From the NCBI GenBank assembly GCA_023229645.1, contig JALNYU010000001.1, positions 124,001-188,000 of the forward strand: 64,000 bases of DNA, written 5' to 3'. Below are positions 33,079 through 42,917 of the stretch, in pieces; position 1 is the first letter of the stretch, and the number at the start of each line of letters is the position of its first letter. The stretch comes from Nevskia sp. GTDB taxonomy: Bacteria > Pseudomonadota > Gammaproteobacteria > Nevskiales > Nevskiaceae. The notes beneath the pieces are model-generated. The model was given only the letters and a program-made list of their open reading frames with translations, was not told where the DNA came from and ran no database searches. Position numbers and translations under genes: made by a program.

Positions 33079-33297
33079 TTGAGTAAAAGTGGTTATTTTG
33101 ATAATCAGCATCGAAGCAAAAGATCTCGATGATCCGCGAATAAAGATTCGCTAGGGCTACCGTCTTCCAGTATGGAATGTTCTAGGTGGATCGCGATGCC
33201 CAATCTGCAGGTGGTGATGGCGTCACAATTCGCGGCCGGCCTGTTCAGCCTCGGCGAACGGCCGTTATCGCAGCCGCTGCATATGTGTTGTCACGCC

Positions 33298-34122
33298 CTA
33301 GCTATTTTCCGCCGTCCACGTCGGTCGTGGCCCTTGGGCCAATAGCGGGGCGAGGAAGGCTAGCACCGCGCGGGCTTGGTCTTCGAAACCGAAGGGCGGG
33401 TTGACGACGAGCAGGCCGCAGGCGCGCATTTGGCCTTCGCCGGGGGCGTCTGTGTTTAGCGTTAGATTGAGAATTGGCCGGGCGCAGTCGCGGGCGACGC
33501 GGCGTGTGAATTGGGCGGCGGCGTGGCGATTTTTCAGCGGGTACCAAACGGCGAAGATGCCGCCGGCAAAGCGCGGTACCGATTTCTGTAGGAGGTCGGC
33601 GACGGCATCGAACTCGTCGGGGCGTTCGAACGGTGGATCGATCAACATCAAGCCGCGCTTTTCCGGCGGCGGTACCAGCGCATGGGCTTCGTAACCATCG
33701 CGTTGATGCACGGCTACGGCCTCGACGCCGCGGAACCCGGCTTTCAGGTCTTCGGCGACGGCGGGTACTTTTTCGCACAGGATCAGGCGGTCGCCCGGCC
33801 GCATCAGCAGCTGCGCGTAGCGCGGTGAGCCGGGGTAATTACGCAAGCCGCCGTTGGGGTTGTCCGCGGCGACCAGACGCAGCAGGCTGGCCAAGGGCTC
33901 GGGCGCGTTGGTCAGGCCGGTGAGGCGGGCGATGCCGTCTTGCCATTCGCCGGTGCGGGCGGCATCTTCACTGCTGAGGTCGTAACCGCCGGCGCCGGCG
34001 TGGGTGTCGAGATAGCACCAGGGTTTGTCTTTGCGGCTCAGTGCGTTAAGCAGGCCGATCACGAGGACATGCTTGAACACGTCGGCGAAATTTCCGGCGT
34101 GGAAGCTGTGACGATAGTGCAT
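33298..34122 (-). CDS. rlmJ: 23S rRNA (adenine-2030-N6)-methyltransferase RlmJ
   Basis: The conserved start MHYRHSFHAGNFADVFKHV, the SAM-binding YLDTHAGAGGYDL and the catalytic LIDPPFE (DPPY-type) motif identify RlmJ, which methylates A2030 of 23S rRNA. The ATG at 34122 is chosen from family conservation; an upstream in-frame start at 34167 is not needed. Length 274 residues is typical. It is convergent with the lysozyme pair and follows the DcaP porin gene by 125 bases, with separate expression likely. Confidence 0.95.
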   Translation of the reverse strand: MHYRHSFHAGNFADVFKHVLVIGLLNALSRKDKPWCYLDTHAGAGGYDLSSEDAARTGEWQDGIARLTGLTNAPEPLASLLRLVAADNPNGGLRNYPGSPRYAQLLMRPGDRLILCEKVPAVAEDLKAGFRGVEAVAVHQRDGYEAHALVPPPEKRGLMLIDPPFERPDEFDAVADLLQKSVPRFAGGIFAVWYPLKNRHAAAQFTRRVARDCARPILNLTLNTDAPGEGQMRACGLLVVNPPFGFEDQARAVLAFLAPLLAQGPRPTWTAENS

Positions 34123-34247
34123 GGAGAAGTAGCTACTGAGTCGAAACGAGCCGCGATTATCGGGCATTCCAACGCAAAGCGGGCCGCGGCATCGCTGCCG
34201 AGGCCCGTTTTATTTGCGGCGCCGCGTATCGCCAGCGCTGCGGCGAA

Positions 34248-35603
34248 TCAGAACGCGTACTTAGCCGAGAACTGCAGCCGTTCGACATCGCCAGAGTTGT
34301 TGCCGACGGTATCGCGCCGGCCGTAGCGATATTCGGCGCCCAGCGTCAGCGGCTTGATCGGCGAGTACAGCAAGTTGATCGAGGCGCTTTCGATGCGGCG
34401 GTCAACGTTGGCGCCGAAGTTGGTGCCGAGCCCGATCTGTCCGGTATTGGCGTGATACGCGGCAAACGCGATGTTGGTGCGCCACTGCGGATTCCAGACG
34501 TGACGGTAGGCGAGGTAGCCGCTGATGATCTCGACCGGCTTCAGCTTGCCGTTGGCGTCGAGCCCGGCGTCGCCGACGCTATTGAACGCGAGGTAACGGC
34601 CGATGCCGTCGCCGCCGTTCAGCGTGAAGCGTAGATCATCCGCGCCCCACAGCGGAATTCTTCCCGCCAAGCTGAAACCATAGCCGATGGCGGTATCGTT
34701 GCCGCCACCGACGCCGCCGCGGTCGGTAATCTGCCGGGCCAGGCCGGCGAGGCTGAATTCGCCGAACCGGGTTTTTGTCGAATATTTGACAACGACATCG
34801 GGCACCGTATCGTCGTCCGTATTAGCGAACGCCGCGCCGCCGCGCGCAGCGACGGTGCTCTCTGGATTTTCCAGCGAGAACTGCCAGCCGCCGAGCGTGT
34901 AGCGAATCACCGGTTGCCGAATAAACACCGTGCCGACAGCGGGATAGCCAGTGAAGTCCAGCGCTTCAGAGATTGCGACCAAATTCTGGAACGTGCTCCA
35001 ATCTTGGCCGAAGGTGAAGTGATCAAAAGTAACAAACGCGCGCCGCAGCGCCGGATTGTAGGCGTTCGTGATCGTTTCAGTGCCGGCGCCGGCGACGGCT
35101 TGATTAACCTGACCGCTGATGAAATCGAACTCGACTTGCGAAGCAACGTTATGGCCCAGGACTTTACCGCTGCCGGCCAGGAACAGGCGCGTTTCCTTAG
35201 CGTGAAAATCGAGATAGGTGCGGGCGTTCTCAGCGCCCGGCGCGGCCACTGGCACCGCATTCGGGACGAAGAAATCGCGGCCGGTGCCTTGCCCAACCGC
35301 GCCATCGCTGAAGCGGCTGGCGAGGACATCGAGCTTGGCGTAGCCACCGATGGTGAGTTTAAAGTCGCCCGTCGTTGCGGCGGTTACCGGTGCCGAGGTT
35401 GCAGGCGCAGCGGGCGCCGCCGCCACGGCCGGAGCGGCGGGCGCTGGCGCGGCTTGTTGCGCTTTCAGCTGAGCTTCGAGCGCTTCGATACGTCGCTTCA
35501 GATCTTGAATCACCGCGGCAGTATCGTCGGCAGCGAGCGCCGAGCCGGCAAAGCCGATTGCGCACAGGGCCACGGCGAATCGGCTCAGTTTTAGCGTCTT
35601 CAT
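34248..35603 (-). CDS. DcaP-family outer-membrane porin
   Basis: A 451-residue protein: a signal peptide ending AGSALA, a short coiled coil (VIQDLKRRIEALEAQLKAQ), an Ala/Pro-rich linker, then a beta-barrel beginning KLTIGGYAKLD and ending in the terminal aromatic AKYAF. This matches trimeric DcaP porins, which import dicarboxylates and related organic acids. GGAGGG lies just upstream of the ATG. It shares its upstream region with the divergent response-regulator gene and with the GGTCG/CGACC palindromes. This makes carboxylate-responsive control likely. Confidence 0.9.
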   Translation of the reverse strand: MKTLKLSRFAVALCAIGFAGSALAADDTAAVIQDLKRRIEALEAQLKAQQAAPAPAAPAVAAAPAAPATSAPVTAATTGDFKLTIGGYAKLDVLASRFSDGAVGQGTGRDFFVPNAVPVAAPGAENARTYLDFHAKETRLFLAGSGKVLGHNVASQVEFDFISGQVNQAVAGAGTETITNAYNPALRRAFVTFDHFTFGQDWSTFQNLVAISEALDFTGYPAVGTVFIRQPVIRYTLGGWQFSLENPESTVAARGGAAFANTDDDTVPDVVVKYSTKTRFGEFSLAGLARQITDRGGVGGGNDTAIGYGFSLAGRIPLWGADDLRFTLNGGDGIGRYLAFNSVGDAGLDANGKLKPVEIISGYLAYRHVWNPQWRTNIAFAAYHANTGQIGLGTNFGANVDRRIESASINLLYSPIKPLTLGAEYRYGRRDTVGNNSGDVERLQFSAKYAF

Positions 35604-35746
35604 GATTCCCTCCTCTCCTAATATTTAGTGTTGTGTCGCACGTTGAACGCGACTGCAGCTTCGTTTTGGCTGCGTCTCATTTTTGTCTTATGTCATACAG
35701 CTGGCGCAGGATGCAGAGCGCTGTAACCGCTTCGCCATTATCCTTA

Positions 35747-35770
35747 GGTCGAAGTACGACCAAGGTCGTA
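35747..35770. promoter_or_regulatory. Candidate CrbR operator (palindromes between porin and crbR)
   Basis: TACGACC-AA-GGTCGTA (35755-35770) is a perfect palindrome, and an adjacent GGTCG (35747-35751) can also pair with CGACC. The core GAC-CAA-GGTC resembles GAC-CAA-AGTC and GAC-TAA-AGTC in front of the MFS transporter at 41059. Confidence 0.5.
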
Positions 35771-35815
35771 GCGGGAGAGCGCTATCAATAAGCTGACAAG
35801 AGGCATGGGAGCTTG

Positions 35816-36505
35816 ATGAATCCGACGACGTTACTGATTGCCGACGACCACCCGCTGTTCCGTTCCGCCTTACACGCAGCGATCGATCAAGTCTTGCCTG
35901 CGGCGCAGGTGATCGAAGCGGATTCGCTGCCGGCGTTATTGGACGCGCTGCTGGCGCATCCCGAAGTTGATCTGGTCTTGCTCGATTTGCGCATGCCGGG
36001 CGCGCAGGGGTTTTCTTCGTTGATTCAGATCCGCGGCTTGTATCCAGCGGTGCCAGTGGCGATTGTTTCAGCCGAGGAGGAGCCGGCGCTGATGCGCCGT
36101 GCGATCGATTTTGGCGCCGCCGGCTTCATCCCGAAGTCCGCGGCGTTGCCGCAGATTGGCACCGCGTTGAAGGCGATTATCGATGGCACCGTCTGGTTGC
36201 CGCCCGGTGTGGCCGGCGGGCTTGCGGTCGAGGAAAGCGACGATCAAGAGCAAGCGCGGCGCATCGCCAGCTTGACGCCGCAGCAATTCCGCGTCTTGAT
36301 GGCGCTGGCCGACGGACGGCTTAATAAGCAGATCGGCAGCGACTTAAACGTGACCGAAGCGACGATCAAAGCGCACGTCACCGCAATTTTGCGCAAATTA
36401 GGCATCTATCGGCGCACGCAAGCGGCATTGTTGGCACAGCGTTTGTTACACGCGGAAAGCGGCAACAGCACGCCGATCGATTTCCCTGACGACGACGCCG
36501 ACTAG
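35816..36505 (+). CDS. crbR: LuxR/FixJ-type response regulator (CrbR-like)
   Basis: A 229-residue protein. The receiver domain has acidic pocket DDH (10-12), phospho-acceptor Asp57 (VLLDLRMPG) and Lys of FIPKS. The C-terminal LuxR helix-turn-helix has LTPQQFRVLMALADGRLNKQIG and ATIKAHVTAILRKLG. The ATG at 35816 follows GGAG directly; an overlapping TTG is rejected. The SSS-type hybrid kinase at 37168 and acs at 42918 are nearby. The combination matches the CrbS/CrbR acetate switch of Vibrio and Pseudomonas. Confidence 0.85.
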   Translation: MNPTTLLIADDHPLFRSALHAAIDQVLPAAQVIEADSLPALLDALLAHPEVDLVLLDLRMPGAQGFSSLIQIRGLYPAVPVAIVSAEEEPALMRRAIDFGAAGFIPKSAALPQIGTALKAIIDGTVWLPPGVAGGLAVEESDDQEQARRIASLTPQQFRVLMALADGRLNKQIGSDLNVTEATIKAHVTAILRKLGIYRRTQAALLAQRLLHAESGNSTPIDFPDDDAD

Positions 36506-36614
36506 GCTTTTCTCCCAGCAGCGCGATAAGATCGACGTTTACGCAAATGCTGAAGGTTGTGCGAGCCGGTTTAGGCTCCGGCCGCAGCGCGACACGCAAT
36601 TGAGGATGTGACGG

Positions 36615-37067
<453 letters not shown>

Positions 37068-37094
37068 ACCTTAAACCTAAACGCAACAGCCCAG

Positions 37095-37127
37095 CCGCTG
37101 GCCACCTCGGTGCCCAGCGGTTTTTTT
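37095..37127 (+). terminator. Intrinsic terminator after the ExbD gene
   Basis: CCGCTGG (37095-37101) pairs with CCAGCGG (37114-37120), followed by seven T residues. It separates the ExbD gene from the convergent kinase gene. Confidence 0.88.
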
Positions 37128-37167
37128 GTCCGAAGCGGGCTGGGTTTTTGCGGCAGCCTGCGCGGGT

Positions 37168-40100
37168 TTACGCGTTGGCCGCGTGAATATTTAGCAAGTG
37201 GCTGATCAGCGCCCGCAGCGCCGCCGGCTTCACCGGTTTCGGCAGCAAGGCATAGCCATGCTGCACCGCTTCCGCCCGCGCGGCCTGGGTGTGGTCGGCG
37301 GTTAGCACGATTCCCGGCACCGAAACGCCCCATAGCGCTTGCAAGCGGTTGATCGTCGCGATGCCGTTGGCGTTGCCGCTGGCCGTTGGATCTGGGTTCA
37401 GGTGGTAGTCGATCAGCGCCAAATCCGGGATTTCGCCGTGCTCGCGCCAATGTTGTTCGGCTTCTTGGCGGTCGCGAACGGTGATCGTGCGGTAGCCCCA
37501 GTTGCCGAGCAACGCGCTTAAGCCTTCGAGCACGGCGGGTTCGTTGTCCAAGCACAATACGAGGCTGCCGTTGCGGTCGCGGACGCCGAAGTGGCTTTCC
37601 GGTTTTACTTCGATAATCGCCGCTGATTCGCCGCGCGGCACGACGATCGAAAAAACGCTGCCGCGATTGGGCCACGAACGCAGACCGATTGGGTGGAGCA
37701 GCAGCCTTGATAAGCGATCGGCAATCGCCAAGCCGAGGCCGAGGCCGTGTTCGCCGGTGTCGTGGCCGGTGTCGAGGCGGCGGAACTCCTCGAAAATTTC
37801 CCGCTGCTTATGTTGCGCGATGCCGGGGCCGGTATCCCAGACTTCGATGCGCAGCGCATCTGCGCCAACGCGGCGGCAGCCGAGCAAAATTCGCCCGCGG
37901 CGGGTGTAACGCACGGCATTCGATAAGAAATTCTGTAATACGCGGCGCAGTAGCGCCGGGTCGGTATGGATCACCGCTTTCGACGGCACGATGCAGAATT
38001 CCAGCCCGCGCGCCTTCGCCAGTGCGGCAAATTCCGCGGCCAGCGGTTCAAGCACGCGCGCGAGCCGAAAGTGCTCACGGCGAAGTTCTTGCGCGGCAGC
38101 GTCGAGGCGAGAAATATCGAGCAAGGCGCCGAGCAGGCTTTCGGCTGCGGTTAGCGAATCCTCCACTTGGCCGACGAGGCGGCTGGCAGTGCTGGGCAGC
38201 GCGGCGCGGTCGATCGAGGCAACAAACAGCCGCGCGGCGTTTAGTGGCTGCACCAAATCGTGCGAGGCCGAGGCGAGAAAACGGGTTTTGGCCAAATTCG
38301 CGCGCTCGGCTGCGAGTTTGGCTTCGTCCAAGGCCTGGGTACGCTCGGCGACCCGCAGTTCCAAAGTTTCGTTGACGTGACGCAACTGCTGCTGCGCCCG
38401 TTTGTGCGCGGTGACGTCGGAATAGCTGGTCACGAAGCCGCCGCCGGGCATTGGGTTGCCGCGGACTTCGATCACAACGCCGTTGGGTAGCGCGCGTTCG
38501 TGGGTATGCAAATGTCCGGCGCGCATGTGCGCGAGGCGCCGCGCCACTTGCTGCTCGGCATCGCCGACGCCGAGCAGGCCGCGCTCGGCGTTATAGCGGA
38601 AGATGTCTTCGATCGGCCGGCCGACGCTGATCAGGCCTTCCGGATATTCCAGGAGTTCGATGTAGCGCCGGTTCCACGCGACGATCTGCAAATCTTTATC
38701 GACCACCGACACGCCCTGCGACAAATGTTCGAGCGTGGCGCGCAGCAGCTCGCGGTTGAACTGGATTTCGTGCGAGGTTTCATCGAGGAGGCTGATGACC
38801 TCTTCGAGCTGCATGTCGCGGCCGGTCAACGCTGACGCCAACACTAAGCGGGCGCTGGAAGCGCCAAGCGCACCCGACAGTAAATGCTCGATAAAACGCA
38901 CCAATTCCGGCGCCGCACGATCGTCCAGTCTGAATGCCGGCAGTTTCTGGCGCTGGGCGTAGCCGCTCAACTCGGCGCGCGCGCGCTCAGCGCCGAAAAA
39001 GCGCTCGAGCAGTTCGAGTAGATCGCCGACCGTCGCCGAAACCTTGATGTTCGCGGTTTTGATCGGCAGCAGCGCTTGTGGGTCTTCCATGAAACGGCCG
39101 GCTTGCAGCCGCTCGCGCAATCCGGGCACCGAGAGCGAGGGAATACCGATATAAAACAGTAAATTGATGCCGAGGCTCCAAAACGCGGTATGGCTGATTT
39201 CGTCGAAACCTTCGAGCCCAAACAAGGCTTGCGGACGCAGCCAACCAATGCCAAGCGGCCCGTGCGCGAGCAAGTCTGCGCCGCTGCCGCTGGCGGTGAG
39301 CAGCGACGGCAGCAGCAGCGTGTAAACCCAGACGACGAAGCCGGCGCAAAGCCCGGTCAACGCGCCTTGGTAGCTGCCGCCGCGCCACAGCACGCCGCCG
39401 ATAACGCTCGGCGCGAACTGCGCGACCGCGGCGAACGACAGCAGGCCGATCGACGCCAACGAGCCCGGGCCGGTGAATAGCCGGTAATACAAATACGCGG
39501 CGGCGATGATCGCGATGATGGCGACGCGGCGGATGTTTTTCAGCAGGCCGCTTAAGTCGTCGCGTTCGCCGAGACGCAGGCTTTTGGCGCCGATCAGCAG
39601 CGGCATCAGCACTTCGTTACTGAGCATCGTCGACAGCGCAATCGTCGCCATGATCACCATGCTGGTCGCGGCTGAGAAGCCGCCGATATAGGCGACCAGC
39701 GACAGCCAACCGTGATTTTGCGCGAGCGGTAGCAGCAGCATGTAAGTGTCGGCATCGCTGCCAACCGGCAGATGTTCCAAGCCGGCGGTGGCGATTGGCA
39801 GGACAAACGCGCTGATCAGCATCAAATACAGCGGAAACACCCAGCGCGCGCGGCGTAAATCGCTGCCGGCGGTGTTTTCGACAACGGTGACGTGGAACTG
39901 CCGCGGCAGGCAGAGCACCGCGGTGGACGCCAGCACCAGCTGCGCGATGAAGCCGTTGTGGACGGCGGAACTGCCGGTGAGCGGGTGCGTCGCCGTGTTC
40001 GCGGCAACATGGGTGTAAACATCGCCAATGCCGTCATAAAGGCCGTAGCAAACGTACAAACCAACGGCGAGAAACGCGAGCAATTTGACGCTGGATTCGA

Positions 40101-40704
40101 ACGCGATGGCTAGCACCATGCCGTGGTGGTTTTCGCTCGAAACCACCTGCCGAGTGCCGAATAAAATCGTGAACGCGGCGAGTAGCACCGCGACAACCAG
40201 TGCGCCATCTCGGAAAAAGCCGAAGCCGGCGATGGTGACTGCCGGGTTGTGCAGCCCCGGCTGTGCGAGCACTTCGAAACCAAAGGCCACCGATTTCAAC
40301 TGCAGCGCGATATACGGCAGCACGCCAAACACGGCGACCAGGGTTACCAGCATCGCTAATTTTTGATGGCGGCCGTAACGGGCGCCAATGAAATCCGCGA
40401 TCGAGGTAATGTTTTGATTCTTGCTAACGCGAATGAGCTGAGCCAGCAGCGGGCCGCCGAACAGGAACAATAAGCTAGGGCCCAGGTAGATCGGCAGGAA
40501 ATTCCAGCCGCTGCTGGCAGCGCTGCCAACGGCGCCGTAAAACGTCCAAGACGTGCAGTAAACCCCGAGCGCGAGGCTGTAAGTCCACGGTTTGCGGGCT
40601 GGTGCACCGCTGCGTTCAGCACGGGAATCGCCGTAATACGCCACGCCAAATAGCAGCGCGACGTAGGCGGCGGAAATTAAAAACAGCAACCAACCTTGCA
40701 GCAT
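37168..40704 (-). CDS. crbS: Hybrid histidine kinase with sodium:solute-symporter sensor (CrbS-like)
   Basis: A 1178-residue membrane protein. The N-terminal half is a 13-helix SSS-family symporter-like sensor (about 1-480). A STAC-like linker and a PAS domain (about 640-740) follow. HisKA has ASHDLVQPLN (His815), then comes a HATPase and a C-terminal receiver with Asp1099 (LALIDYHLNPD). This fusion is characteristic of CbrA/CrbS kinases. CrbS senses acetate metabolism and signals to CrbR to switch on acs. The ATG at 40704 is chosen because the sensor begins there; an upstream extension from 40761 is unlikely. The large C-terminal receiver could relay or modulate the phosphate. Confidence 0.9.
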   Translation of the reverse strand: MLQGWLLFLISAAYVALLFGVAYYGDSRAERSGAPARKPWTYSLALGVYCTSWTFYGAVGSAASSGWNFLPIYLGPSLLFLFGGPLLAQLIRVSKNQNITSIADFIGARYGRHQKLAMLVTLVAVFGVLPYIALQLKSVAFGFEVLAQPGLHNPAVTIAGFGFFRDGALVVAVLLAAFTILFGTRQVVSSENHHGMVLAIAFESSVKLLAFLAVGLYVCYGLYDGIGDVYTHVAANTATHPLTGSSAVHNGFIAQLVLASTAVLCLPRQFHVTVVENTAGSDLRRARWVFPLYLMLISAFVLPIATAGLEHLPVGSDADTYMLLLPLAQNHGWLSLVAYIGGFSAATSMVIMATIALSTMLSNEVLMPLLIGAKSLRLGERDDLSGLLKNIRRVAIIAIIAAAYLYYRLFTGPGSLASIGLLSFAAVAQFAPSVIGGVLWRGGSYQGALTGLCAGFVVWVYTLLLPSLLTASGSGADLLAHGPLGIGWLRPQALFGLEGFDEISHTAFWSLGINLLFYIGIPSLSVPGLRERLQAGRFMEDPQALLPIKTANIKVSATVGDLLELLERFFGAERARAELSGYAQRQKLPAFRLDDRAAPELVRFIEHLLSGALGASSARLVLASALTGRDMQLEEVISLLDETSHEIQFNRELLRATLEHLSQGVSVVDKDLQIVAWNRRYIELLEYPEGLISVGRPIEDIFRYNAERGLLGVGDAEQQVARRLAHMRAGHLHTHERALPNGVVIEVRGNPMPGGGFVTSYSDVTAHKRAQQQLRHVNETLELRVAERTQALDEAKLAAERANLAKTRFLASASHDLVQPLNAARLFVASIDRAALPSTASRLVGQVEDSLTAAESLLGALLDISRLDAAAQELRREHFRLARVLEPLAAEFAALAKARGLEFCIVPSKAVIHTDPALLRRVLQNFLSNAVRYTRRGRILLGCRRVGADALRIEVWDTGPGIAQHKQREIFEEFRRLDTGHDTGEHGLGLGLAIADRLSRLLLHPIGLRSWPNRGSVFSIVVPRGESAAIIEVKPESHFGVRDRNGSLVLCLDNEPAVLEGLSALLGNWGYRTITVRDRQEAEQHWREHGEIPDLALIDYHLNPDPTASGNANGIATINRLQALWGVSVPGIVLTADHTQAARAEAVQHGYALLPKPVKPAALRALISHLLNIHAANA

Positions 40705-41058
40705 GGGGCGCCTCGTCTCGGCTCTTCGCGGCATTCTGTTGCGATTGGCCTTGCAACACAACGCGACTGCGGCGCACCCGGCGCCGCTGTGCAGGCGGCC
40801 GAGCGCAGCAAAACCGAATCAGCCCCGCGCGCCACAGCCTGGCGCGCGGGGCGCGAATTACCGCCGTTGCGGTGGACGCCGCAGGCTCTCGCGGCGGGCG
40901 ATGACGCCGCGTGGAACGCGTTTCAGCCCGCCTTAGACCAAAGTCTGGGCAAGTAACCCACAAACTCAGACTAAAGTCGCGTTCCCGCTCTGCGGCGTCT
41001 CACCTACAGTGAGTCCCACAACAGGCAGGCTAATAATATTTCTGGAGGGGAATAAAAA
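40705..41058. other. Intergenic region between crbS and the MFS transporter
   Basis: No gene recognised. Holds divergent promoters and two GACYAAAGTC-type palindromes (40935-40979). GGAGGGG lies about ten bases before the transporter start. Confidence 0.6.
40935..40979. promoter_or_regulatory. Candidate CrbR operators upstream of the MFS transporter
   Basis: AGACCAAAGTCT (40935-40946) and AGACTAAAGTCG (40968-40979) are near-palindromes 33 bases apart, about three helical turns. They share the GAC-YAA-RGTC core with the crbR/porin region. Confidence 0.5.
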
Positions 41059-42738
41059 ATGGTGAGTATCGCCGCTAGCGAAACACCTTCGCTGACTAAC
41101 AGCGAAGTTCGCAAAGTTATCTTCGCGTCATCGCTCGGGACCGTCTTCGAATGGTACGACTTTTATTTGTACGGTTCGTTGGCGGCGATCATCGCCAAAC
41201 AGTTTTTCTCCGGCGTAAACGCCAGTAGCGCATTCATTTTCGCGCTATTGGCGTTTGCCGCTGGTTTTGCCGTACGGCCGTTCGGCGCACTGGTATTCGG
41301 CCGCATCGGCGACTTGGTTGGGCGCAAGTACACCTTCCTGGTCACGATTCTAATTATGGGCTTGTCGACCTTCCTGGTCGGCGTGCTGCCCGGCTACGCC
41401 CAGATCGGCGTTGCTGCGCCGGTCATTTTGATCGGCTTACGTTTGCTGCAGGGGCTGGCGCTTGGCGGCGAATACGGCGGCGCGGCTACATATGTCGCCG
41501 AGCATTCGCGCGACGACAATCGCGGTTATTCCACGGCGTGGATTCAGACCACCGCAACCTTAGGCCTGTTTTTATCGCTGCTGGTGATTCTGGGCTGCCG
41601 CCTGAGCATGAGCACTGAGGCATTTGAAAGCTGGGGCTGGCGCATTCCGTTCTTGGTATCGTCGCTACTGCTCGCGGTTTCGGTTTATATCCGACTCCAG
41701 CTCAGCGAATCGCCGATGTTCAAGAAGATGAAGGAAGAGGGTAAAACCTCAAAAGCGCCGCTTACCGAAGCGTTCGGCAACTGGAAGAACCTCAAGATCG
41801 TAATCTTCGCGCTGATCGGCGCCACCGCCGGTCAAGCCGTGGTTTGGTACACCGGCCAGTTCTACGCGCTGTTCTTCCTGACGCAAACGCTGAAAATCGA
41901 TGCGACGACGGCGAACGTTCTGATCGCATTCAGCCTTATCATCGGCACGCCGTTCTTCATCTTCTTCGGCTGGCTGTCGGATCGCATCGGCCGCAAGCCG
42001 GTGATCATGTCCGGCTGCTTGATTGCCGCGTTGACCTACATCCCGATTTTCCAGCTGATTACCCACTACGGGAATCCGGCATTGGAAACCGCACAGCAGA
42101 CGGCGCCGGTTATCGTGAATGCCGACGAGAGCAGCTGCCACTTCCAATTCGAGTTCTTTGCCAACCCGAATAAGCCGAACTACAGCTCGTCTTGCGACGT
42201 TGCCACGGCAGTGCTGGCGAAGAATTCAGTGTCGTACATGATTGTGCCGAGTGCCGAAACGGGCAAAGTGGCAACAATCAAAATCGGCGATAAAGAAGTC
42301 GAGAGCTTCGACGGTATTCCGCTCGACGGCAAAGCGTTTAAGGAAGCCAACGGCGCATTCTCCAAAGTTTTGGGCGAAGAGTTGAAAGCTGCGGGCTACC
42401 CGCCGAAGGCTGATCCAGCTGCGATCAATAAGCCGATGTTGGTGCTGCTGCTGACGATTCTAGTAATCTACGTGACGATGGTTTATGGCCCGATTGCCGC
42501 GTGGTTGGTGGAATTGTTCCCGACCCGAATCCGTTACACCTCGATGTCACTGCCGTACCACATTGGCAACGGCTGGTTTGGCGGCTTCCTGCCGACGATC
42601 GCCTTCGCGCTGGTGGCCGCCAACGGCAATATCTACTACGGGTTACGCTACCCAATCGTTATCGCGCTGATTACTTTAGTTCTGGGCACGCTGTTTTTAC
42701 GTGAAACCAAGGGGAGTTCCTTGCACAGTAACGATTGA
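41059..42738 (+). CDS. MHS-family MFS transporter (carboxylate:H+ symporter)
   Basis: A 559-residue transporter with twelve hydrophobic helices. SSLGTVFEWYDFYLYG at the start, GRIGDLVGRK and the GWLSDRIGRKP loop are MHS (metabolite:H+ symport) signatures. Between the two late helices (about residues 340-455) lies an unusual insert of roughly 115 soluble residues with two cysteines (SSCHFQFEF, SSSCDVA). Such an insert is known in a sub-group of proteobacterial MFS proteins. GGAGGGG precedes the ATG. It sits between the crbS sensor and acs, so a short-chain fatty acid such as acetate or propionate is the likely substrate. Confidence 0.85.
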   Translation: MVSIAASETPSLTNSEVRKVIFASSLGTVFEWYDFYLYGSLAAIIAKQFFSGVNASSAFIFALLAFAAGFAVRPFGALVFGRIGDLVGRKYTFLVTILIMGLSTFLVGVLPGYAQIGVAAPVILIGLRLLQGLALGGEYGGAATYVAEHSRDDNRGYSTAWIQTTATLGLFLSLLVILGCRLSMSTEAFESWGWRIPFLVSSLLLAVSVYIRLQLSESPMFKKMKEEGKTSKAPLTEAFGNWKNLKIVIFALIGATAGQAVVWYTGQFYALFFLTQTLKIDATTANVLIAFSLIIGTPFFIFFGWLSDRIGRKPVIMSGCLIAALTYIPIFQLITHYGNPALETAQQTAPVIVNADESSCHFQFEFFANPNKPNYSSSCDVATAVLAKNSVSYMIVPSAETGKVATIKIGDKEVESFDGIPLDGKAFKEANGAFSKVLGEELKAAGYPPKADPAAINKPMLVLLLTILVIYVTMVYGPIAAWLVELFPTRIRYTSMSLPYHIGNGWFGGFLPTIAFALVAANGNIYYGLRYPIVIALITLVLGTLFLRETKGSSLHSND

Positions 42739-42761
42739 GGGCCACGCGAACTGCGCGGATC

Positions 42762-42788
42762 AAAAGCCCCGGCAGGTCCGGGGCTTTT
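42762..42788 (+). terminator. Intrinsic terminator between the transporter gene and acs
   Basis: AAAAGCCCCGG (42762-42772) pairs with CCGGGGCTTTT (42778-42788) with a five-base loop. The stem ends in a T-run, so acs probably has its own promoter within 42790-42917. Confidence 0.85.
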
Positions 42789-42917
42789 CCGCTGCGGCGA
42801 ACAAGGCGCGAAGCTTGCTTAGGAGCCGCGCCTGTCGTCATAAGAGCCGTGGCCACTCCGCGCAAGAATAGTGAACAGGCGGCATTAAGAGAGACCACAC
42901 GGGAGACCCTATCCAAC

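Noticed and set aside
42735..42917. N-terminal extension of acetyl-CoA synthetase
   Set aside because: The extension would be translated from the preceding terminator region and is Arg-rich. The ATG at 42918 gives the normal family length.
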